Below, piece after piece: positions 1 through 5,728 of a DNA stretch of 7,192 bases (position 1 is the stretch's first letter; each line of letters starts with the position of its first letter). The translations under genes were made by a program, and so were the position numbers. This stretch comes from Bacillota bacterium (GTDB taxonomy: Bacteria > Bacillota > Clostridia > Peptostreptococcales > Anaerovoracaceae): NCBI GenBank assembly GCA_016284575.1, contig JAEEPD010000111.1:1-7192 (forward strand). Reading direction: 5' to 3'. The notes below the pieces were generated by a model. The model saw only the letters and a program-made list of their open reading frames with translations, was not told the origin of the DNA and searched no databases.

Positions 1-1
1 C

Positions 2-1219
2 CCCTTTGCTCCTTCCGTGGCCCAGAGCCTGAAGGATTCAGGGGTGCAGATAATGCACTCCCACTGCCCCATAGCCTCCACCATGATGGCCAGAGGCTTC
101 AGGGACATCGTAAAGACTCCGCTGATACTGACCTACCACACCAAGTTCGATATCGACATCGAAAACATCGTGGGCAGCAGGCTGCTTCAGGAGGGCGCCG
201 CCAGGCTGCTGGTGGACAACATCAGCGCCTGCGACGAGGTCTGGACCGTGAGCCGCGGCGCGGGGGAGAATCTCCGCGCCCTGGGCTACGAGGGCGACTA
301 TATCGTTATGCAGAACGGCGTGGACATGCCAAGGGAGAGGCTCCCGGAGGCTGAGACCGCTGAAATGCTGAAGGATCAGGACCTGCCCGCCGGGCTGCCC
401 GTCTTCCTGTTCGTGGGAAGGCTCATGTGGTACAAGGGCATAAGGATCATAATCGATGCGCTGGCGGCTCTTAAGTCCCAGGACATGGATTTTCGCATGG
501 TCTTCGTGGGCAAGGGCCAGGACGAGGCGGAGATAAAGGATTATGTAAGGCAGGCGGGCCTGCAGAGCAATACCATCTTCACAGGCCCCATCTACGACCG
601 CAGGGAGCTCAGCGCCTGGTACTGCAGGGCAGACCTGTTCCTCTTCCCCTCCACCTTCGACACCAATGGCCTGGTGGTGAGGGAGGCTGCGGCAAGGTCG
701 CTGGCATCGGTGCTGGTGAAGGGCAGCTGCGCCGCCGAGGGCGTTAAAAACGGCGTCGATGGCTTCATGATCGAAGAAAACGCAGCTTCGCTGGCGGTGC
801 TTCTGGCCAGGCTCATGGACAGGCCGGATGTGATGCACGCCGCAGGTGAAAAGGCCGCCCAAAACCTTTATATCTCATGGGCTGACGCAGTGAAGGCCGC
901 CTATGAACGCTATCCGGTGGTGATAGAAAACTACAGGGCGGGCAAATACAAGAAGGCTATGAGGCCCTCCGACGGGCTCTACAAGCTGAGCGCCGAAATG
1001 ATGGATTCCGTGAACCGCTTCTACGAGCGGCAGAACAATATACGCCAGCTGCTGGACCCCGATGAGCTGAGGGACAGGCTGAACCAGCTGGACACCAATG
1101 CCACCCAGCTTCTGAACCGCTTTGATCTTGGAGACCTGGACCACCTGGGCAGGAGCAAGCCCAAGGAAAGCCCAGGAACACCCAAGCTCCCCCACGAGAT
1201 ACAGGACAAATATCTGTAA
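2..1219 (+). CDS. Family 4 glycosyltransferase, 5' end cut off by the window
   Basis: This is a GT-B fold glycosyltransferase that probably moves a sugar from a nucleotide sugar to a membrane lipid or cell-surface glycan. The frame is open to the window edge, and the first residues already lie inside the N-terminal Rossmann domain, so the true start is upstream; the GTG at 17 is not a convincing start. Numbering from that GTG, HSHCP (14-18) and TYHTKFD (39-45) are acceptor-side motifs, and VGRLMWYKG (133-141) holds the Arg and Lys that usually contact the donor phosphates. FDTNGLVVRE (214-223) is the family's EX7E motif, with Asp in place of the first Glu. Residues about 305-400 form a charged, helix-rich extension ending in a Pro/Lys tail. 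The motif set resembles the diacylglycerol glucosyltransferase group in Clostridia, but the acceptor is not certain. The gene stops at TAA just before a strong hairpin. Confidence 0.9.
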   Translation, partial: PFAPSVAQSLKDSGVQIMHSHCPIASTMMARGFRDIVKTPLILTYHTKFDIDIENIVGSRLLQEGAARLLVDNISACDEVWTVSRGAGENLRALGYEGDYIVMQNGVDMPRERLPEAETAEMLKDQDLPAGLPVFLFVGRLMWYKGIRIIIDALAALKSQDMDFRMVFVGKGQDEAEIKDYVRQAGLQSNTIFTGPIYDRRELSAWYCRADLFLFPSTFDTNGLVVREAAARSLASVLVKGSCAAEGVKNGVDGFMIEENAASLAVLLARLMDRPDVMHAAGEKAAQNLYISWADAVKAAYERYPVVIENYRAGKYKKAMRPSDGLYKLSAEMMDSVNRFYERQNNIRQLLDPDELRDRLNQLDTNATQLLNRFDLGDLDHLGRSKPKESPGTPKLPHEIQDKYL

Positions 1220-1223
1220 AACG

Positions 1224-1256
1224 AAAAACCTGTGAGACAGCATCTCACAGGTTTTT
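1224..1256. terminator. Bidirectional rho-independent terminator between convergent genes
   Basis: A perfect 9-bp stem, CCTGTGAGA (1229-1237) with TCTCACAGG (1243-1251), encloses the 5-base loop CAGCA. It is flanked by A5 (1224-1228) and T5 (1252-1256), so either strand gives a hairpin followed by a U tract. It lies 9 bases after the glycosyltransferase stop on the + strand and about 30 bases after the SLH lipoprotein stop on the - strand, and so can end both transcripts. Confidence 0.93.
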
Positions 1257-1285
1257 ATGTCATTGGAGACGGTTTTTTCATCTTA

Positions 1286-2545
1286 TCAGAACAGGTCTGC
1301 GATCTTAGAGAGTATAGATGCGGCTTCGCAGCGCTTGATCTTGTTGTCAGGCTTAAAGCTCTTGTCCGCGTAGCCGTCCACGATGCCGCTCTTTGCCAGA
1401 ATATCGATGTTTTCGAAATATTCGGTCCCGGCCACATCCGTCAGCTGATCCTCCGTATCGGTCTTATAGACCTCCTTCGGCAGCGCTCTGGAGAAATAAA
1501 AGGCCATCTCGGCGCGGGTCACCGGCTCGTTCATCATATTATCGAAGCGGTCATCGGTTATGCCCTTCTCCTTGGCGTAGTCCAGATAGGGCTGGTACCA
1601 GACTAAATAGCCGTCCTCCAGCTCCGTGCCATCATTTTCCCACATGCTTCTGAGCCTGCAGGCCAGGGTAATGGCCTGGGCGTGGGTGAGCCTGGCATCA
1701 GGGGTGAAGCGGTCGAAGGAAGTTCCCTCGATCAGTCCCTTGCCGTAGGCATTGAACACAGGCTCCTTGTACCAGGTGCCATCCGCCACGTCCGTAAAGG
1801 GCAGCTTGGTTATCTTTCCCAGGTTTCCGATCATGGTGAAGCCCTTGGGCTGGGGCTCAGTGAACTCTCTGCCTTCGGTGACAGCGGCCTCATAGCGGTC
1901 CAGCCAGGCGTTCAGCTCCTTGTAGAAATCTATGGATGCGTGGCCTTTGGACACGTCCGCGGTGGTGCAGTCGCCCTCCACCTCAACGCCCATGACAGCC
2001 CTGAGGGTCACCTTGGTGCTGTCGCCTGCTATCATAATCCTATTGGATTCTATGCTCTCCAGTATGGCGCCGGGTGTAGCGTCCTCGGCGGGAGGCTCGC
2101 TTTCCTGAAGATTTTCATAGACCAGCCTGAAGTATCTGTAGCCGTCTCTGTTGTACAGGGACCAGCTCATGCAGCCCAGATCATCGCCCAGGTCGTTCTT
2201 AAGATCCGCAACCGGGCCCTCGCCCTCAGCCACCGGCACCTCAAGAGCACCGTCCAGCTCCTTTACGGTGCGGAATTTGAATTCCTTCTGGGAACCGACG
2301 TAGTTTTCGCCGTCAAAATCGGTCAGCATCAGGCCTTCAGCCTCATAATCGAAGGCTGGGGGATTCTCCTCCTCCTCACCGTAAAGATCATCCAGAAAGC
2401 TTTCCTCGGACCTGTATGTGGTAACTACAAGCCTTCCGACGCCGTTTTCGTCGAAGCCGAACTCATACGAGGCCTTGCCGCAGGCTGTCAGCGCAAGCAG
2501 CAGGACCAGGCAGAGCAGGACCGCCAAAAACCTTTTCGTTTTCAT
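1286..2545 (-). CDS. SLH-domain lipoprotein
   Basis: A predicted exported lipoprotein of 419 residues. The N-terminus has Lys/Arg residues, a Leu-rich hydrophobic stretch and the lipobox LTAC, with the lipidated Cys at residue 22. Residues about 25-245 are an acidic domain I do not recognise with certainty; its opening (SYEFGFDENGVG) recalls the beta-rich lipoprotein domains of LppM or DUF3153 type. Three S-layer-homology repeats follow, at about 248-301, 316-357 and 367-419, each with an FTDV/LTDV-like start or a TRAE/KRCE-like helix (VTRAEMAFYFSRAL is the clearest). SLH repeats normally bind pyruvylated secondary cell-wall polymer, so this protein may tie membrane to wall. The start is supported by GGGAGGGG five bases upstream. 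The gene lies 17 bases after the amidohydrolase stop, implying cotranscription. It ends in a TGA-TAA double stop. No enzymatic activity is evident. Confidence 0.92.
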   Translation of the reverse strand: MKTKRFLAVLLCLVLLLALTACGKASYEFGFDENGVGRLVVTTYRSEESFLDDLYGEEEENPPAFDYEAEGLMLTDFDGENYVGSQKEFKFRTVKELDGALEVPVAEGEGPVADLKNDLGDDLGCMSWSLYNRDGYRYFRLVYENLQESEPPAEDATPGAILESIESNRIMIAGDSTKVTLRAVMGVEVEGDCTTADVSKGHASIDFYKELNAWLDRYEAAVTEGREFTEPQPKGFTMIGNLGKITKLPFTDVADGTWYKEPVFNAYGKGLIEGTSFDRFTPDARLTHAQAITLACRLRSMWENDGTELEDGYLVWYQPYLDYAKEKGITDDRFDNMMNEPVTRAEMAFYFSRALPKEVYKTDTEDQLTDVAGTEYFENIDILAKSGIVDGYADKSFKPDNKIKRCEAASILSKIADLF

Positions 2546-2562
2546 ATTCCCCTCCCTAAAAA

Positions 2563-3882
2563 TTATTCCGTTTTATCCGCTGAGTTCAGCTTTTCAAACA
2601 TATTGCAGTAAAGCTCCGCAGCCGGCAGCATTATATCCTCCTCGATGTGGAAGTGGGTGTTGTGGTGGGGACCTCTTCCGCCGGCGCCCAGGCTCATATA
2701 TGTGGCCTTTCCGCCCTGGCGCTGCACCTCCTTCATCATAAAGCACACGTCCTCGGCACCGCCGCCGCCCGCCTCCTTGCTGAAGTCGGTCATGGATGTG
2801 ATGCCCTCGATGCCCTTTGCGCACTCGATGGCCAGCTCCACCATCTCCCGGTCGCATTCCGCGTCGATGGCGTGGCCCTTCAGCTGGCACTCAAAGCTGC
2901 AGTTGTACATGGCAGCAGCACCCCTGCAGACCTCCAGCACCCGGTTGTACATGTATTCGTTTATCTCCTCCGTCTGGCCGCGGACCTCGCCTATCAGGAC
3001 CGCCTCGTCGCAGATCACGTTCCGTCCGGGGCCGAAGCGGCCGGCACCTATGTTGACCCGGCTGTAGCCCTTGCTGTGACGGGATATGGAATAGCAGCCG
3101 ATAAGGGCCGTCGCCGCCGCAAGGGCCGCGTTGTTGCCCTTTTCGGGACTTCCTCCTGCGTGTGCAGCCTCGCCTGTGAACTTCAGATCCAGCTTGTAGG
3201 TAAAGGCGTGCTCCTTGCTTCCGCCGGTGCAGACGCCCAGCTCCTTCCCGGCGCCCACGTGACCGCCAAAGAGGTAGTTTACGCCGTCGAGGATGCCGCT
3301 TTTAGCCATGGATTCGCCCCCGCGAACGCCCTCCTCCGCGGGCTGGAATATGATGAGTATCCTGCCGCAGAGGCCGTCAAGACGGCCGGCCAGAGCAGTG
3401 GCGACGCCAACTCCTATGGCGGTGTGGGCATCATGGCCGCAGGCGTGCATAAGATTGGGATGGACGGAGGCAAAGCCCTCCTTCCTGGCGTAGTGCTCAG
3501 GGTCCTCGGTCTCGCCCACATCGTTGCAGTCCATATCCACCCGCAGGGCAGATACGGGGCCGGGACGGCCGGTATCGAGAATGGCGACGCAGCCGGTGTA
3601 GCCGCCCTCCATGGCCTCCACCAGCTCCGGGTCCGCGCCCTCTGCGATAGCCCTGTCCATGCAGGCCCTTAAGGTCCCTGCATCGGGCACGCCCATGCGC
3701 TCCTCCTTAGTGTGCACGTCTCTTCCGAATTTGTACGGAATGCCGAGCGCCTGCAGCTCCTTTATGACAGCAGCAGTGGCGTAAAACTCGGTCCAGCCGT
3801 TCTCCGGATGCTTGTGACGCTCCCTTCTGAAGGCCACCATTTTATCCAGCAGAGCCTTCTTTTCTTCCTTTGTGAATTCCAT
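2563..3882 (-). CDS. M20-family metallo-amidohydrolase, AbgA-like
   Basis: A 439-residue cytoplasmic amidohydrolase of peptidase family M20, in the branch containing E. coli AbgA, a p-aminobenzoyl-glutamate hydrolase subunit of nearly the same length. Collinear marks include RMGVPDAGTL (62-71), EGGYTG, LDTGRPGPV, LRVDMD (113-118) and HACGHDAH (146-153). The two-metal site is intact: Cys148, His150, Glu184 after the probable base Glu183 (FQPAEEG), His208, and the late His pair 406-407 (GPHHNTHF). The dimerisation or lid domain, with FTGEAAHAGG, runs from about 225 to 335. There is no signal peptide. AGAAAGGA lies about 8 bases before the ATG. No AbgB-like partner or AbgT transporter is visible nearby, so the substrate could be p-aminobenzoyl-glutamate, another folate breakdown product, or a different N-acyl amino acid or dipeptide. 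It probably shares a transcript with the SLH lipoprotein gene. Confidence 0.92.
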   Translation of the reverse strand: MEFTKEEKKALLDKMVAFRRERHKHPENGWTEFYATAAVIKELQALGIPYKFGRDVHTKEERMGVPDAGTLRACMDRAIAEGADPELVEAMEGGYTGCVAILDTGRPGPVSALRVDMDCNDVGETEDPEHYARKEGFASVHPNLMHACGHDAHTAIGVGVATALAGRLDGLCGRILIIFQPAEEGVRGGESMAKSGILDGVNYLFGGHVGAGKELGVCTGGSKEHAFTYKLDLKFTGEAAHAGGSPEKGNNAALAAATALIGCYSISRHSKGYSRVNIGAGRFGPGRNVICDEAVLIGEVRGQTEEINEYMYNRVLEVCRGAAAMYNCSFECQLKGHAIDAECDREMVELAIECAKGIEGITSMTDFSKEAGGGGAEDVCFMMKEVQRQGGKATYMSLGAGGRGPHHNTHFHIEEDIMLPAAELYCNMFEKLNSADKTE

Positions 3883-3910
3883 TTTCTTTATCCTTTCTGT
3901 CAGAGCACAC

Positions 3911-4044
3911 AGCCCTGCTGCCTTTTCACAGCCTTTCCGGAGTCCATCTCATGCATTGCCTGACCCGAAGCCCTGCTGCTTTTTCACAGTCTTTAGCCAG
4001 CTCCTATCTCACGCAGCGCCTGACCCGAAGCCCTACTTTTTTAC
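3911..4044. repeat. Imperfect tandem repeat, about 2.3 units of 58-60 bp
   Basis: Unit 1 (3911-3968) and unit 2 (3969-4028) share agccctgctg, ttttcacag, atctca, gc and cctgacccga in the same order. A third partial unit (4029-4044) runs into the end of the QueG-like gene and contains its stop codon. On the - strand the shared core reads GGGCTTCGGGTCAGGC then TGCRTGAGAT, each time preceded by a GTRAAAA-type stretch. The 150-base spacer between the QueG-like and AbgA-like genes therefore appears to consist mostly of duplicated gene-tail sequence. I see no strong inverted repeat or terminator in it. Confidence 0.8.
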
Positions 4045-4863
4045 CGCCCTTCTGGGGTTTCTGCTTTCGCAGGGGATGCCTGTAAGGCACTTGCCGCAGC
4101 TGCCTGAACCATACTTTTCACGTATGTAGCCGCCCCGTCCCGAGCACATCTTGAGGTTTCTCAAAGCCTCGTCCGTGATGGCTCCTATGGGGCAGCGCCT
4201 CGTGCAGGCTCCGCAGTGTATGCAGTTTTCGTAGATCTCCGTGTAGTCCCTTTCGTCCGGCTCCACCTCAGCATCGATTATGATGCTGGCGTAGCGTCCT
4301 GCGCAGCCCTTTTCTGTTATCAGGTGGCGGTGGATGCCAAAGGTGCCGAGACCGCAGACGAAGGCCGCATGACGCTCCGACCAGGTGGGAACGAAGTGGA
4401 GATCATCCCTTCCGCCGCTGGTCACAGGGTAATTGACTATCTTCATCCTCGGGTCGTAGGAGGGCGCAACAGCCTTGATGCCCTTTGCCTCCAGAGCCTC
4501 CATAAGCGCCGTTATGACCTCCTTGTTGAAATATCCGTTAGCCGCCGCAAGCCCGGCATTCCAGGCCTCGCAGGTCTCCTCAGGACAGGTCCTTGCCCGG
4601 CTTTTTATCTCCTCGCTGAAGGGGAAGAACACGGAAATGACGGTCTTAGCGCCCTCCATCCACTCGGTCGGATACATCCACTCCTCGCCAATAGCCTCCG
4701 GCCGTTTGTACTCGTCCCACTTGGGGTCATCCGCTGCGCCAAAGCCTATGAGGGGCTCCTCAAAAAGTGGCACATCAAGATTTTCACTGGCAATATGAGC
4801 GAAATTGTTGTCCTTGCCATTGAAAATGCCATAAAAAATATCTTTTATCTCCTGCTTATCCAT
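4033..4863 (-). CDS. QueG-like protein with two [4Fe-4S] motifs
   Basis: A 276-residue cytoplasmic iron-sulfur protein related to epoxyqueuosine reductase (QueG), but shorter and divergent. The first cluster motif is CIHCGACTRRCPIGA (Cys214, 217, 220 and 224). The second set is Cys240 with CGKCLTGIPC (Cys256, 259 and 265), a layout seen in the shorter QueG-like ferredoxin proteins of anaerobes. The upstream segment WSERHAAFVCGLGTFGIHRHLI (161-182) matches QueG's ERxxAxxAGLGWIGKN region in position, but the GWIGKN residues are replaced by GTFGIHR. Real queuosine-forming activity is therefore doubtful, and another reduction, perhaps corrinoid-linked, is possible. AGAGGAGAT lies seven bases before the ATG. 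The gene ends in TAG inside the tandem repeat and heads the likely operon with the amidohydrolase and SLH lipoprotein genes. No clear promoter was found directly upstream. Confidence 0.88.
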   Translation of the reverse strand: MDKQEIKDIFYGIFNGKDNNFAHIASENLDVPLFEEPLIGFGAADDPKWDEYKRPEAIGEEWMYPTEWMEGAKTVISVFFPFSEEIKSRARTCPEETCEAWNAGLAAANGYFNKEVITALMEALEAKGIKAVAPSYDPRMKIVNYPVTSGGRDDLHFVPTWSERHAAFVCGLGTFGIHRHLITEKGCAGRYASIIIDAEVEPDERDYTEIYENCIHCGACTRRCPIGAITDEALRNLKMCSGRGGYIREKYGSGSCGKCLTGIPCESRNPRRAVKK

Positions 4864-5401
4864 AACTATCTCCTCTGGTTATATAAGCGATACTATTTCG
4901 AGAATTATTTTAACAGAAAACAAGCTCCAATAGAATAATGTTCTTGCTTTCGGTGCAAAAACGGGTCAAATTTGCGTGAAAAATAACTTCAAAATATAGG
5001 TCCAAAAAATTGATGAAACCAGCAATGTGAAATCCTTTTTCTTGTACCATGGTAAACAGAAAAAACATGCCTTTCTAGCTTGTATTTATTACCATTTTTT
5101 GCTGTTAATTCTATTTCCATGAGCTTATAACTGTGAATTCACAGTTTCCGTACCATTTGTTGCTTCCCGAAGCCCCGCCAAAACAGGCAATGCGCAAAAA
5201 AAATATGGTACAAAATTCGAAAAACGCCAGTTTGGTTCCATGTGGATTTATTAACAATTTTACGAGCCTGATAAACCTTGAATTACGGACTTTACAAAGC
5301 GAAAACTGGAGGAGATATATCAGCAAGTGAACGCATATCGATCGATTTGAGCTTAAGCAAAGAATTCCAATATGGTTCACACTCAAGTCAGATATAAAAA
5401 T
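4864..5401. other. AT-rich gene-free island
   Basis: This stretch holds no gene I can support. By hand count 171 of 480 bases (36%) in 4921-5400 are G or C, against about 60% in rows sampled from neighbouring genes. Short open frames exist on both strands (for example 5133-5330 + and 5111-5386 -), but they lack ribosome sites and recognisable motifs. Inside are an 18-bp palindrome, the 10-bp palindromes TACCATGGTA (5045-5054) and ATCGATCGAT (5337-5346), and TACCAT or ATGGTA words at 5045, 5049, 5090, 5151 and 5205. It may be an old insertion or the remains of a decayed element; no transposase, inverted ends or target duplication could be shown. Confidence 0.6.
5129..5146. promoter_or_regulatory. 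18-bp perfect palindrome, possible operator
   Basis: AACTGTGAATTCACAGTT equals its own reverse complement over all 18 bases. The TGTGA-TCACA arms resemble half-sites of dimeric helix-turn-helix regulators such as the LacI type, although the centre differs. Neither flanking gene starts near it: the nearest start is the QueG-like gene about 270 bases away on the - strand. A regulatory role is inferred; it could instead be the end of a decayed element. Confidence 0.4.
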
Positions 5402-5426
5402 AAAAGCACCCGGTGAGGGCGCTTTT
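5402..5426. terminator. Bidirectional rho-independent terminator
   Basis: AAAAGCACCC (5402-5411) pairs with GGGCGCTTTT (5417-5426) around the loop GGTGA, giving ten positions with a single A/C mismatch. On the + strand it is followed by CTTTTT; on the - strand by a T-rich run (TATTTTTATA). It lies about 210 bases beyond the displaced stop of the MATE gene and could end that transcript. On the + strand no recognised gene precedes it. Confidence 0.8.
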
Positions 5427-5638
5427 CTTTTTCAGATACAATTTCATATCAGAGCCAATCGGCGCTGTCAATCGCTTGTCCCGGCATTGTCAAGATAAAA
5501 ATGCAGCCTTATAGGAAAGGCATATCTGATTTGGGATACTCTTAAAAAGCTGTCATGCAACAGGGCGTTTAATGCATTCACTTTTTACCCATACTGCTGG
5601 GATCCTGAAGGCATGCCCGCGTTCCCCGAACGCCTCCA
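5427..5638. other. Gene-free segment downstream of the MATE gene
   Basis: This segment contains a - strand promoter-like pair (5443-5471), a second TTGACA on the - strand (reverse complement TGTCAA at 5488-5493), and a small perfect hairpin GCGTTC-CCC-GAACGC (5619-5633) without a T tract just after the MATE reading frame. No protein gene is supported here. Confidence 0.5.
5443..5471 (-). promoter_or_regulatory. Sigma-70-type promoter pointing left
   Basis: On the - strand a consensus TTGACA (5466-5471) is followed by a 17-base spacer and TATGAA (5443-5448), with TGA directly before the -10 giving an extended -10. Transcription should begin near 5436 and meets the hairpin at 5426-5402 almost at once. 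The next leftward gene is the QueG-like one at 4863, more than 570 bases away. What this promoter serves is unclear. Confidence 0.6.
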
Positions 5639-5728
5639 TCAGTTGCTGCCTTTAGCGGCGCGTTCTCTGCGCTTTTTAAAGTAATACCAGAAGCAGAGCA
5701 CGTTCTGAAGCAGGGAGGACGCAGGGGG
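5639..5728 (-). pseudogene. Out-of-frame C-terminal end of the MATE gene
   Basis: Reading the - strand one frame over from the C5 tract (GGGGG on the + strand, 5724-5728) gives PASSLLQNVLCFWYYF, then the basic tail KKRRERAAKGSN and TGA at 5639-5641. A hydrophobic last helix followed by a positive cytoplasmic tail is what a MATE protein should end with. Removing one C from the tract joins it exactly to GLSTP. The cause is either a natural frameshift mutation, a homopolymer sequencing error, or less likely a programmed +1 shift. Confidence 0.85.

Noticed and set aside
1682..2611. 309-codon + strand ORF opposite the SLH lipoprotein gene
   Set aside because: Antisense shadow; the - strand frame has a lipobox, SLH repeats and a strong ribosome site.
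2647..3672. 341-codon + strand ORF opposite the amidohydrolase gene
   Set aside because: Antisense shadow of a gene with an intact M20 metal site; no ribosome site or domain of its own.
3911..4044. Tandem repeat as a CRISPR array
   Set aside because: Units are adjacent and imperfect along their whole length with no unique spacers, and they are derived from a gene tail.
4881..4960. Promoter immediately upstream of the QueG-like gene (TTATATAA near 4880)
   Set aside because: A TATATA-like -10 exists but nothing resembling a -35 at the right distance, and the region is AT-rich, so such matches are expected by chance.
5045..5054. TACCATGGTA palindrome and nearby TACCAT words as an inverted-repeat mobile element
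   Set aside because: The words are only 6-7 bases long, their flanks do not match, and no terminal repeat pair or target duplication could be found.
5133..5330. 65-codon + strand ORF in the AT-rich island
   Set aside because: No ribosome binding site or recognisable domain, and it starts inside the 18-bp palindrome.
5111..5386. 91-codon - strand ORF in the AT-rich island
   Set aside because: It starts at TTG without a ribosome site, has Cys/Phe-rich composition unlike the neighbours, and shows no motif; probably chance in AT-rich DNA.
5553..5639. 28-codon - strand ORF (MEAFGERGHAFRIPAVW...) whose ATG overlaps the displaced MATE stop as ATGA
   Set aside because: The overlap would allow translational coupling and RIP recalls VapB-type antitoxins, but the frame is very short, no full domain is visible, and no toxin gene follows.
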